Of a DNA stretch of 64,000 nt, positions 22,893 to 33,546 are shown piece after piece (the first letter of the stretch is position 1; the number at the start of each line of letters is the position of its first letter). The stretch spans positions 41,144,650-41,208,649 of the forward strand of contig OX381715.1 in assembly GCA_947462335.1 (NCBI GenBank), in the 5' to 3' direction. This DNA is from Harmothoe impar. Lineage: Eukaryota > Annelida > Polychaeta > Phyllodocida > Polynoidae. The notes beneath the pieces were generated by a model. The model was given only the letters and a program-made list of their open reading frames with translations. It ran no database searches and was not told the DNA's origin. The position numbers and the translations under genes were made by a program.

Positions 22893-24000
22893 CTTAGCCC
22901 TCTTTCACTGTCTGAGGCGGCCCCTACTACCACTTGACTTTGACGACACAGAGCTGTCCGACACAGGGAGGTTGGGGAAAGGGTGATGCAACACCAGTTG
23001 TTGGAATTGGATCAGGAATTGCAGGATAGAGATCAGGAGATTGGGGAAAGACAATCTAGGCTCAAATCGTTGGTGGAAGAGAACAACTGGATGAGTCAAA
23101 ATAAATGCAAAATGAGGTTCGAATGACAAATGACGACCTTGATTTAATGTTGAGAGCTAGAGATCAACAGGTTGAAGAAAACGAGTTCATCAGTGAGGAG
23201 ATCATGGAGGAATGTGAGGAATTCATTTCTAAGAAGAGGGAACTCTCCGACGAGGTTAACTTGTTAAAAGCCAAAAAAGATAGCTTTAGAAGCTTTCCTC
23301 AATGAAGGGAGAAAACAACTGCCCTCTTCTACGGAGGATTCCGAGGAGGAGGAGGAGCAGGGAGAACCATATACCCTGACGTACATGAGTCCCATGGGCC
23401 GAGGGAGGGGAGTGACTCTTCGTAGTCACACTTCCACTCCGGGTCCAGGGGTATGAATAAATGCACCCCGGTTCAAGGACCATGGTAGGGGAATGGCTTC
23501 CGTGGTGGATCCAAGGCCAGTAGGTGTGAACAAAACCCACACTTTGTTGACCACTGTGATGGAAAGTCGTTAAGGACTGGCCTATGGAGGGATGCAGAAC
23601 AGTTGGCTTGAATGCAGCAACATCAACATAGAAAGTTATTGGAGCAGCAAGGAAGCCCTGGAAACTAAACAGAGCAAGTACTTAAAGGAGCATACGAAGG
23701 CATTGGCCGAACAGAAACATTGTTCAGAATCCAATGCCCAGTTGGCTCAGGATTTAGATAAGGCAGAGAAGGACCGGTTGGAACGGAAGCGAGCTATGAT
23801 TGCGGCAGCTGCTCAGGAAGATGAGCAACTTGCCAAGCAGGCCACGGAACAGACAGCTAGACGGAAGAAAGAGCAGATCCCGGAAGAGGCGGCAATTAAA
23901 GCTGCTAAGGAAGCACTGATCCGAGGGTTACGGATGGGTGATGGAGGGGCGGCCGTGGAGCAGTGGCTACCTTCTTGTTTGCCAGGGTAGGATGAGTGAA
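22893..24000 (+). pseudogene. Coiled-coil protein remnant, gag-like
   Basis: The plus strand encodes long heptad-rich stretches. About 22,963-23,120 has LLELDQELQDRDQEIGERQ and then SRLKSLVEENN. The 23,105-23,305 frame has LDLMLRARDQQVEENEFI. About 23,300-23,590 is acidic/basic linker (TEDSEEEEEQGE, GRGRGV). 23,592-23,990 has KYLKEHTKALAEQKH and QLAQDLDKAEKDRLERKRAM followed by an Ala/Glu-rich helix. At least two frame changes and internal stops at about 23,448 and 23,570 break it. A coiled coil with a charged linker suits a retroelement ORF1/gag, but no zinc finger or enzyme follows on this strand, so a host coiled-coil origin is not excluded. Confidence 0.45.
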
Positions 24001-24379
24001 TCCCATGGTGGCATTCAAGAAAAGGGTACAAGGGAAAAACGAACCACCAAAAGTGTTTGGGAAGGCCTTTATGAGATTTCACTATGTTGTTGTAATTCCT
24101 TTATTTATCCTGCAATTACATAGGACCAGGTCCTGTTTGTGTACTGCAGCTAATGTGCATATAGTTCAGAGATGTTCATCATGAAATATATACATTCAAT
24201 GTCCTTATGGGATAAGTTACGTATCTTCATTTAATAATTATGGTATACTAAGAAACATAATGTTATGAAAAAATCCATCCTTAGTCTGCAAGACTGCTTT
24301 ATGCTGACTCAAGGTGTTTATGAGTCATGTGTATTTACCTTGTTACGTTAATGAACAAAGCCTAAAGATGTTTTTTGGG
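24001..24379. other. No recognisable feature
   Basis: AT-rich; short plus-strand frames at 23,996-24,184 end quickly and carry no motif. Confidence 0.5.
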
Positions 24380-25240
24380 TGTGGATGCATACCTAGACAC
24401 TTACATGTTGGTATACACCTTGACCCTCGGCTGGCGTTTTTTTGCCCTGGCTAATATTATTGCCTGAAAACAATTATTGGAGATGTTATTCCAATTATGG
24501 ACGATGTTATGTCCATGTTTTGAGCGCTTGTGAAGACAAAATATAATAGAATTATACAAATAAGATGGATGTATACGTGAGAAGTATGTGCTTTGAAATT
24601 TAAGTTGGAGTCCAAGGTAATCCCTAAATACCAATAAGTATGAGCCTTGGTCAGAGCAGCACCATCTAGTTTAAGAGAAACCTTTGGCATAGTTTTTATG
24701 TTGGCTTCAGTACCTGATTGCATGACCTTGGTTTTTTGGCATTGAGGGACAGCTTATTGGCTTTACACCAAGTGCTAAGCACTCTCAGCTCATTGTTAAC
24801 TTTTTCTTCAACATTTAAAGACAAGTTGTTGTTAGAAAAGTATAATACAGTGTCATCTGCGTAGTGTTGGTAGTGCATATATTTTAATGGAAAGATGGAC
24901 AGAGCCCTGTGGGACCCCGCAGGGGATCGGGAGAGTGTCTGACATCCCACCATTTGCCTTTGTTGCCTGAGTTCTATTTTTCTGATAATTTTATACCAAA
25001 TTTCTTGTGAAGGCTCTAAAGCCTATTTTTCCTTATTCATTGGTTAATAATAAATAATTTATTGTATCAAAAGCTTTCCTGAAGTCGAGAAAAATGGCTG
25101 CTGTTCCTTTGTCTTCATTTGAGTCTCTATATGTGACTCAATCTAGCATAGTGGAACTTAAGTCGTTCATCAAACATTTTTAGTTAGCTATGTCATGTGA
25201 TAGAACAGTTCATTATCTCTCTGTAGAGCCCATGTGCGAG
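24380..25240 (-). pseudogene. LINE reverse transcriptase remnant
   Basis: Minus-strand reading from about 25,120: GTAAIFLDFRKAFDTIN (RT motif A), stops, then about 24,925 CGVPQGSV (motif B), then HYADDTVLYFSNNNLSL (motif C with the YADD catalytic pair, about 24,860), STWCKANKLSLNAKK, and YLGITLDSNLNFKAH at about 24,630. This is the order of the palm and thumb of a non-LTR retrotransposon RT of the CR1/Jockey group. Several frameshifts occur, and a deletion after motif B removes the expected LGPLLF segment. There is no endonuclease in this copy, so it is 5'-truncated. Its wording differs from the LINE at 48-53 kb, so it is a different family. Confidence 0.8.
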
Positions 25241-25953
25241 TCCCAATGTCACCCATAAGTATTTAAAAAACATTTCCAAAAGATAAAAACGCCCGGAGTG
25301 CTGATTTGAGCTACGCGTGATCAAAGTGCAACGAGCCGGTCGCGACCTGCTCACAAGCAGTCAGCAAGCATATCACTCATTGGTTACCTTAGCAACGGGT
25401 ATCTTGAATTAAGATATCAATCTGAGATTTTTACCAGGCATTATTGATGGTTATATCTACTACATATTAAAATATAGGTCTCTTGGGGAATTCTTTTTTA
25501 TTCATGCAACATCGTTCAAAAGCATGTTCAGTTTCCTGAAAAAATGACCGAGTTAGTTGTTTAATGGAATAATTATAGATGCACAATACCTGTTAAGTCC
25601 TTTCACAATATGTGAGCATTGTTCACAAATAATTTAATATGTAAAATCCAAGTGTGATGGGTTGGGTCCTCCATGTTCATATCACTTTAACATTTTTTCT
25701 CCAGGTCAAAATATATATCCATGGTCGCTGCTGATTGTGTATTATCATCACACTATAAACCAGTAGCAGATTATGATAATATTAACAACACAACCTCACA
25801 ATAAGATATGTGATATCCAAGTTCAAGGCACATCTCATTATGGTACGTTAAGAGGGAGTTCTATTCAGAATCACTTGCACTCCACACCTCATCATCAGAG
25901 TCTTCTGCAGATGAAGGGCTCCTTAGCCTTTTCCGAGAAGCAGCACCTTCAGG
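25241..25953. other. No gene; contains an X-box-like site
   Basis: 25,383-25,396 reads GTTACC-TT-AGCAAC, a perfect fit to the RFX consensus, downstream of a small CpG-containing patch ('ctacgcgtgatc', 'ggtcgcgacc', 25,310-25,350). Otherwise AT-rich without features. Confidence 0.4.
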
Positions 25954-26585
25954 TCAGCCCCTCCCTCTAGGCTGCTGTTTTCCTGGCTGTTGCCCCCTTC
26001 CCCTACCTCTGCCCCTACCTCTGCCCCTTCCCCTCCCTGTGGGTTCCTCCTGGTCTGCCTGTTCACCAACACCCCTGCCTCTGCCTCTTCCTTTGGCTCT
26101 GGCTCTGGCTCTGGCCCTGCGTCTACTTCTGCCTGTGAGTTCCTCTTGTTCAGGCTGTTGGCTGTTGCCCCTACCCCTACCACAAACTCTGCCTCTCCCT
26201 CTAACTGGCTGTTCTCCTAGCTCTTGTCCTGGCTGATGGGTGTCAGTGCTGTTGTGTTCTCCTATACCTGACCCAGGCTTTGGTACTGTTGGCTTTGGCT
26301 TTGGACAGGTGATATCTCTTGTGGCATTGGTACAAAAGTCTCTGATATTCTCGAACAAGTACCATTGCCTATAGGCAGGCAGTCCTGGGGAGGCGATGAT
26401 GGCAGGGTTGCCCTGGGTTACATCTGCTACTTCCTTTGTCAAGATATTGCAGAGCACAGGTTCTTCATCATCGACCACTTTCTTCATGACAACCCTACCC
26501 GGGTATTCATGGCTGAACTCAAAGTGATGGTACTCCTTAAAACAGTTCACTGCCTTGCTGAAAGGGGCTAGAAAGCAGCCAGGCC
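25954..26585 (-). pseudogene. C-terminal half of a DUF7869-like protein, with RG-rich tail
   Basis: The minus-strand frame reads FLAPFSKAVNCFKEYHHFEF, then GRVVMKKVVDDEEPVLCNIL, then GLPAYRQWYLFENIRDFC and a long Arg-Gly low-complexity tail (GRGRGRGRGR) ending at 25,954. I recognise the W..FF....I..YHHF and RQWYL..NIR.FC segments as the C-terminal part of a multi-copy invertebrate family, probably Pfam DUF7869. The N-terminal part of the same family lies immediately next to it but on the plus strand. The RG-rich tail reflects a 'cctctgccc'-type simple repeat and may have expanded locally. Confidence 0.55.
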
Positions 26586-27080
26586 TACTCTACTTTTTGG
26601 TGCCATGAAAGTGTGGCATCTTTGGTGTCTCTATGGAAGCAGGACCAAGCCAGGTGAACTACCTAATAGATGAGTCTCATTGCAGTAGTAAGGGATCCAA
26701 TGCTGTGATCTCATATCTCCACCATTATCTCGAGAACTACTCCCTGGGCCCCAAGAACTTGGATCTTTATTGTGACAATTGCAGTGGTCAAAATAAAAAC
26801 AAATTCATATTAGCGTACTTGATGTGGCGATGTTTGACTAGGCTCAACATGTCCATCACTCTCAACTTCCTGATCACAGGTCACACAAAATTCGGTCCAG
26901 ACTGGTGTTTTGGCCTTTTGAAACAGAAATTCAGGAAGTGTGACATTCCAGTCTGGAGGACCTTATAGAAGTTGTCCGTCGAAGCACCCTCGAAGGAGTC
27001 AACATACCACACTTAGTGGGGGATGAGAAAGGAAACTGTTCAGCCCCTACTTATGAGTGGAAGACCTTTTGGCTGTTGTC
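26579..27080 (+). pseudogene. N-terminal half of a DUF7869-like protein, inverted relative to its C-terminal half
   Basis: The plus-strand frame from 26,579 reads GLLYFLVP-stop-KCGIFGVSM, then QVNYLIDESHCSSKGSNAV, DLYCDNCSGQNKNKFILAYL, and FLITGHTKFGPDWCFGLLKQ. A frame change follows near 26,960 and then LVGDEKGNCSAPTYEWKTF ends about 27,075. The DNC.GQNKN and GHTKF.PDWCFG motifs are those of the DUF7869-like family (recalled). The order stops exactly where the minus-strand half begins (FLAPFSKAV), so a segment of about 490 bp appears to have been flipped in place. The stop and frameshift show it is not functional. Confidence 0.6.
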
Positions 27081-27399
27081 CACGGGTGCCACCTGCCCGT
27101 AGGACTTATAATGGCACCCAACTTGTCTCTGCACCATTCTTCATGTCCACGTAGGATGTAGTACATGTACTAGTAAAAGGGTATACCCCGTAGGGTATAG
27201 GTGGGCACCGTGGAATGCCAAAAATGAGAAGTCAGTACAAAGCCCTCCAGGGCCCTGATAACCGGCCCGGCGCTCCATGGTGGCCATGAACACTACTTCA
27301 CCTAGGAAGTGCCAATATGTTCTGATAATCACCACAACTTCCCCCTGGCCTAGGAGAAGGGAGCTACCAGCATCGTCGTTGACATGTTCACCCACCGAG

Positions 27400-27510
27400 C
27401 ACCGAACCGAGTATGAACCCCGGCGGGGCGGAGCGCTGCCTTATATAGGCGGCGGGCCCCCTCGCGGCCGAACCCTGGCTTGCGGGGCGGGGTTCCGTTC
27501 GCTTCCCACC
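27400..27510 (-). promoter_or_regulatory. GC-rich candidate promoter facing the DUF7869-like pseudogene
   Basis: An island of CpG-rich sequence stands out from the AT-rich surroundings. On the minus strand it contains TATATAAG (plus 27,440-27,447), an initiator-like TTCATACT with its A at 27,414 (33 bases downstream), and an upstream GC box (GGGGCGGGG on the plus strand, about 27,484-27,494). Minus-strand transcription from here would run toward 25.95 kb. Inference from motifs only. Confidence 0.35.
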
Positions 27511-27534
27511 GCCACTATATATATATATTTATTT

Positions 27535-27800
27535 TTTTTTGGAAAGTTCTTGTATGCTTTAGCACTGAAGGGCCGTATTCAATGCCCCCCATTGAATACA
27601 ATGTGGCCGTATTCAATGGGCTTGGAAAAGATTGTTTCTCTTCATAATATGGCCTCAAATAAAAAATAAACACAAATGCCAACTACATTGATACCATCTC
27701 TGATGTATTTCACTCGTTGGGGCTGGGGCATATCAGCCCCCACTCGTGAAATGCCATAGAGATGGTATCAATTGGCGTTGGCATTTGTCTATATATATAC
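27535..27800. repeat. Foldback repeat family 'gccgtattcaatgg', copy 1
   Basis: 27,571-27,616 reads 'ggccgtattcaatgcccccc', 'attgaatacaatgtgg' and 'ccgtattcaatgggct', a nested palindrome. Then 27,678-27,790 is a second palindrome: 'tgccaactacattgatacca' and 'ttcactcgttgggg' mirrored by 'cccactcgtgaaatg' and 'tggtatcaattggcg'. The same modules in the same order recur at 29,696-30,185. Confidence 0.7.
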
Positions 27801-29222
27801 ATTATTTCCTGTTTGTATTTTGTGTATTTCCCGTTAAAAGCATAAACTGTTTACACAGATAGAGATTGTTGAGAATAGTCAACATTCATAGTGATTATAT
27901 TCGATAGTGATGGGTTTCACTCAAGCAAATAAGAAGAAATACAAATAAGAAATAAGAAGAAATACAAACACAAATACTCGCCAGGGTTGCAACAATGCAT
28001 CAAGACAACAAAATGTATGGTGCATTGAACTACTATGGCGCCCTTACAGGCGTTAAATGGTAAAATGTCACCATTGAGTTTTACAGTTAAACCAGACTTG
28101 TCCTTATTATTCTGTTTCAATAAATGCATATTTAGTATTTTTGCTCAATATTATAAATGGAAGGGAGATTAGGTTCATTAAAATAATGTCCCCAGGCACC
28201 ATGAAGTCTTTCTGCTAATTAGAGTCTGTATAATGTAACCCTAATACTCATCTTAACATAATATCTCTAAATATTCTTGCCTTCCAGAAATGATTGTAAT
28301 CCACATTATCAGTATCATCATCTAGCTGTAGTTTCGCAGCTGTTAACCCTCTAAGGATGGATGTCACTAAAAGCTGACATTATCATCAGATTCATGCTTC
28401 CAGCAACCTTTAACGCTTTAACGCTGCAGAATGCATTGTTGCAGTGTGGTGTTGTTCCTCAAGACTTGCCAGTTGCTGTCCAACTCCCGCGATCAACCTA
28501 CATGGAGAAAAGAATATTGTCAATGTACTAAATGCAGTTGTTACAATAATACAAGGGTCAATCTGTATAATAACTATGGATATAAGTGATTTTGAGGTAA
28601 GGTTGCTGCCCATAGCAGTAGCCTACTGGTAAGACCTCTTCGTACAGAGTATAACTTTCGGTGACTATTACATTTCGAATTGGAGATGACATTTCAAATT
28701 CCATGCAATTTAATCCTAACACAACACTTTTACTGATTCTAAAATGACTACCAATTAGAGTGACACAATATCATTATTGGTAAGCACACTTTAATGAAAT
28801 TTGTCTTAAAAGTTAAGTTCAGGAATGGTCCACTATGAAGCTTCATTATTTAAATAAAATAATCATGGTAGTGTGTATATCATGGTCTCCTACAATTTTA
28901 TCCTTTTTTTGATAGGACAGTAGACACATTTCTATAACTACAGCGTCCTTTTTCTGGGTTCAATATGTCATTATTCTTCACATTATTGGTCATGGGTGAT
29001 CACTTTCTACTGATCACCCAAACTTGGAGATCAGCGATGCGTTTTTTTTCAAAACTAGGGGTCACACATCAAATAGGAAAGTCAAATATATTTATTTAGC
29101 CTAATAGACTAAGTGAACCTCTGGTTGTCCAAGCACTTAATACATCTGATAAATATAGGAATAAATAGACAGAGCTGCACGCTAAAGTGACCGAGTCAGT
29201 GGTTACTGCACAAGTGGTCCTT
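27801..29222. other. No recognisable gene
   Basis: 28,332-28,385 looks like one end of a GATGCACC-type short element ('ttaaccctctaaggatggat'). 28,995-29,025 holds the palindrome 'gggtgatca...tgatcaccc'. Otherwise AT-rich with no coding or RNA feature. Confidence 0.5.
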
Positions 29223-29466
29223 GGGCCGTATTGCACGATGGCCGCTCTGTGTTTATTTCAGGGTATTTCAATCTAAAACAGACATGCAGTCCATGTTTGA
29301 TTACTTCCGCGGTGTTTGCTTACTTCCACGGTTTTTGTTTACGTCCGTAGTGCCGCCATTTTGAATTCCGCACAGGTCACGTGACCCTCGGTAGCGTGGC
29401 AACCGCATGGCAACCCCATGGCAACCCCTAGCAGCGTGCAATACGGCCAGAGCGTGCAATACGGCC
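29223..29466. mobile_element. 244-bp inverted-repeat element rich in transcription-factor motifs
   Basis: Ends: 'ggccgtattgcacg' at 29,225 faces 'cgtgcaatacggcc' at 29,435-29,448 and again at 29,453-29,466. The interior is CpG-richer than its surroundings. It carries 'gccgccatttt' (YY1-type), 'gtcacgtgac' (E-box palindrome) and 'gtggcaacc', 'atggcaacc', 'atggcaacc' (RFX half-sites). Non-coding MITE-like element; regulatory role is speculation. Confidence 0.6.
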
Positions 29467-29695
29467 GAGGGTTATTGCATGCTTCACTGGCATACGGCAC
29501 TCCCATAGGATTAACCTTGACAGTCCGTATTCACCATGAAATAATGGAATGTATATATGACATATTCATCAGCTCCCGCCAAAGCTGGCCTCCTGGTACA
29601 TGGCTACCTCTATGGGCGTCCTCATCACAGAGGAAGCCTTATCCTATGTCATGGCAGCGTCATCATGTATGACTGTCATGCAATATATATTTTTT

Positions 29696-30185
29696 TTTTT
29701 TGAAATACAAGATTTACTATGCTTAACTATAGGAAGGGCCGTTTTCAATGGCCCCCATTGAATACAATATGGCCGTATTCAATGGGCTAAGAAAAACCTG
29801 GATTTCTTCATTAAATGGCTTCAAATCAAAAAATGAATAGACAAATGCCAAATGCCGAGTGAAATATATCAGAGCGGTATCAATGTAGTTGGCATTTGTG
29901 TTTATTTTTTTAATTTGAAGCCATTTAATGAAGGAAAAACAACCTTTTTTTAGCCCATTGAATACAGACACATTGTATTCAATGGCACCATTGAATACGG
30001 CCTTCCAGTGCTTAAGCATAGGAGATCTTGTATTTCCAAAAAATAAATGCAAATGTCAACTACATTGATACCTCTCTGGAGTATTTCACTCGTGGGGGCT
30101 GCGGCTTCATGGGATATGGCCCTAGCCCCCACTCGTGAAATACAGCAGAGACTGTATCAATGGGCGTTGGCATTTGTCTATATAC
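29696..30185. repeat. Foldback repeat family 'gccgtattcaatgg', copy 2 (large palindrome)
   Basis: An inverted repeat with arms of roughly 160 bp is centred near 29,870. The left arm runs from 'gaaatacaagattt' through 'ggccgtattcaatgggct' and 'aatggcttcaaat' to 'gacaaatgccaa'. The right arm repeats these in reverse, ending with 'atcttgtatttcc' near 30,036. The second module, a palindrome around 'tttcactcgtggggg', follows at 30,055-30,180. Non-coding. Confidence 0.75.
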
Positions 30186-31239
30186 TTGCAATCAAAAACA
30201 TGTAATTTGACTATTGTATTGACATTTATGATGATAATAACCCTAATTTGTCCTAAAAAGAGGACCAATCACATTTGCTGATGGCAGAGTGTGCTTGGAG
30301 AGCAGACTGTTGAAAAAGTTGACAGTTGACAGCAGCGATTTTTTTGCTGTTGACAGTTGACAGCAACTATTTTCAATGTTAAAAAGATGAAAATTATTTT
30401 TTCACTTCTGAAAAAAATAGATAAACTTTTTTCATACTACTTTTTTTGGAGTGCGCCTTGTCGGCCACCATAGTTAACAGACCCCTGGAATGAGGGATGT
30501 TTCAATCCAGGATGGCCGTTGCTTAAACCTGTCCATAACCTGGAGAGTTTATGGGTACACTACTTAACTATGCATTATTTTTATTGTCTTCCTACGTACC
30601 ACGAGGATCTACCAAAAAAGAATTTTAAACATGTAATGATATTAAACAGTATCAGAAGTGTATTACATATATATGTGTAAATGAATATTTGGTCAGTAAA
30701 CCTATTAAAAAAAAGGAGGAAAAAATAGAAGAAAAGACTAATGTTGATGCAATGAGGTTGTTTGCATATCTAGATAATGGGAAGGATGTGAGGGGGTTCA
30801 TCAATATTGATTTGAATACTAGTAGTCAATGATAATATTATATGCTACCATGACATAACAGTGATCTGAGGACAATCCGGTATTCTATGAAATGTGTTTG
30901 TATTTTTCATAAATATTGTTATATTATGTCATGAAAAGAGTTGCAATGTCTCATTTCTAACCATGTTTTTCTATCTGCAGGTGAGTCCGACAACGGTTTC
31001 TGAAAAGGGAGATGCAAAAATGGCTGAATGGTGAGTGTATAATGTATGAATCTCTGTTGACAAGCACAGGTGATACAATCCTCAAATAAACTCCGCTTAT
31101 TAGTACCAAAGTACTCCCTAGTGAGTAAAAGGCAAAGTATAAGTTGAGGATTTGGAATATAAAGGACAGGTATCTGGCCAACTCGGAAAATAACCCAGTC
31201 AACAGAGCTAAACTCATGGACCTTTGTCTATATGTCACC
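30186..31239. other. No recognisable gene
   Basis: 'gttgacagttgacagcag' is locally repeated at 30,318-30,365. Low-complexity A/T and a (TATA) run occur near 30,665. No coding sequence; a 93-codon minus frame at 30,957-31,238 has no motif. Confidence 0.5.
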
Positions 31240-31594
31240 CTATAAGCTGTATAATAAAGTTAGAAGCTTATGGTTTCTGATATCTTCCCGCCTAATCTCC
31301 CTTGTTTGAATGTTATGAATAATTCTAGCAGCTCGATAAGGTGCTCATAGACACAGACGGATACAAACAAGCTGTAAGCACCGACATAGAGCTCTGACTG
31401 GCATACACCAGCTATCTACAAGCACCATGAAAAAGAAGAATATTCATCTTTGTTTTATAGGAGGATGCTCCTAAATGCCTCCTCCTCGTCCTCCACAAAT
31501 CAGACAGTTTGGGTATGTGCATAGTTGACAGTGATTTTGATTGTAGCTCTACAGATACTTCCGTGTTCCTATACTGTGTAACAACAAAACACTA

Positions 31595-31775
31595 TTCAAG
31601 CAGCCCTGGCAAGTAATTCACCAGTCATTAAGCATCATGATACCAACCCTGCAGGGTTGAGAAACTCCCAAAGGGATGTACAAATGCAGCCCTGGCTAGT
31701 TACTCACTGGGGCTACATGGGTGCAGCATGAAAGCAAATGTCATATTCTAGCAACATGCCATCCTTAGAGGGTTA
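31595..31775. mobile_element. GATGCACC-family short element within the right arm
   Basis: 'gcagccctggcaagtaattc', 'ccaaccctgcagggttga' and an end 'gccatccttagagggttaa' (31,750-31,768) match the family. The copy is at the position mirrored by 18,562-18,715. Confidence 0.55.
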
Positions 31776-32136
31776 AAATTAGCAGGTCCCAGTACACATA
31801 GGGATCATCATCTACATTTAAGAGTTACAAATATGACATGCAAATAGTGTATCAAACCATGATGCTGCACTGGAAGGGCTAGATGAGCAGATACTGTGAA
31901 GTGCTTTAATAAGGAATGCCCAGGGCCTGGTATTATGAGACTGACACTGTGCATTGTCACGAATCTAGTTCTGAAGAACATTGGCCTCATTTGTTCTTCC
32001 ATGACATTCTTTGAAACATTACCAGGAAACTGCCTGCAGTGACAGAAGTGAGGATGACTGACGGTATCACGTCTGTCCTGCAGGCAGTTCCCTTCTTATT
32101 CATGTTTATATCAAAGATGTTTCATGAATCACTTAA

Positions 32137-32834
32137 CCCTTTCGTGCCCAGAACTATTTTGACAAAAGTGAGTTTTCACTATATCATTTGTGGATTGTGT
32201 AATAGTTCAATATTTTGTGCTGAGATATGTTTTATATTATATATTCTGAAAGCCAATGGAACTTGCTTTTGTATAATGTATGGAAGAATGTTTGCAAACG
32301 TCATAATTTGGGTTACCATGGTAACCAGAAAAATTATTTTCCTAATATTAAACAATATTGTAAAAACGGTTAATATTTCCAAAAAGGGCCCTTTTAGTTT
32401 GGAATAGAGTCATTTGACATGGTAAACATGCTTTTGCTATTCCGAATGAGGGCATACATATTGGAAGTGAAAGAATACCACCAATTTAGTCGGAATCTCC
32501 AGAAAAAAACATTAAAAAAAGTTTTTTATCACTTTTTTTCCATTTTCTCAATATTTCTTTTATTTATCAATATTTCCTTTGCCCCCTTTGGCCAATGCGC
32601 GCATTTTTTATGATTTTTAGGCCATTTCTAACCCATTATATTTTATATCCATGCATACCATTGATATTCTATTCATGTCACCATAGAGTATTTGGTATCG
32701 TTACAAACCTTATGCAATTCCGCCTCATTTGCACCTAGAATCATCCTAATTTGACCACTATAGCCCCTAGAGTGCTCTGTTGAAGATGTATAGGTGTAAA
32801 AGCGCGCACTTTTGGAGTTCTGGGCACGTAAGGG
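32137..32834. mobile_element. 698-bp piggyBac-like non-autonomous element
   Basis: TTAA at 32,133-32,136 and 32,835-32,838 flank ends reading CCCTTTCGTGCCCAGAACT and, reverse-complemented from the right, CCCTTACGTGCCCAGAACT. TTAA target duplication with CCC-starting inverted ends is the signature of piggyBac elements. The interior is AT-rich. A 122-codon frame at 32,039-32,407 starts outside the element and resembles no transposase. It also contains the palindrome GTTACCATGGTAAC at 32,312-32,325. Confidence 0.85.
32312..32325. promoter_or_regulatory. RFX X-box-like perfect palindrome
   Basis: GTTACCATGGTAAC is a perfect palindrome matching the RFX consensus. It is located inside the piggyBac-like element. 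Confidence 0.4.
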
Positions 32835-33546
32835 TTAAAATATCAGAACGGGTAAATTTTTGTGTGAATGACTATCTTATAACCATAGGTAAATCATCAG
32901 TGTGATTCCCCACCTTTTGGCAGAGATGATATAAATGCCTATAGAGAGGAAGTGAATCGCGAGGCCAGGGAGACTCAATGGGCCAAAAATGGCCCCATGC
33001 AATGGGTATTGAAATATGCCATCCCACGTTCACAATTTGATTCAAATATTCATTAGATAAGACTTCTCTAAAGTCTGTAGCGTGGGACAGATATGAGTGA
33101 GGGAATCTCTGTCAAGGGAGATTGAGGAAGACTGGGCAGCAAACCTTTCGATGCCAATCTGGATGATTTAAGTCTGACACATGTAACAACCCTAGCTGTA
33201 ACCTAGACTTAGATACCTGTAATTCTATAGATAAATATATGTTCGCCAGCTAGTAGAAATGAGCCAACGGTTATTTCTTTACAGCAGTGGGTGGGTGGGG
33301 CGGTGGGTAATGGGGCAATTTGAGGCTTCTCATGAGGGTGGGGGGGGGGGACTAAAATATTTCCAGCCCGCTAGGACAAATTTCCACCAGCGCCCAACAT
33401 GGCCTAATAAAGAAAACACTGCTATGCGTACTTGCATTGAAACTTTGGTGTTTCGTGGAACCTTCCTCCCCCTGTTCAAATTCCTGGCTCTATCTCGTAC
33501 GTGTACAAATTCTCATTTCTAAACGTGTCTATTGTCTGCCCCTTGT

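Noticed and set aside
25990..26236. Plus-strand Pro/Ser/Leu-rich ORFs
   Set aside because: These are the complement of the RG-rich tail read on the minus strand; simple-sequence artefact.
32039..32407. 122-codon plus-strand ORF
   Set aside because: Begins outside and runs into the piggyBac-like element, has AT-driven composition (Ile/Phe/Asn) and no transposase motif.
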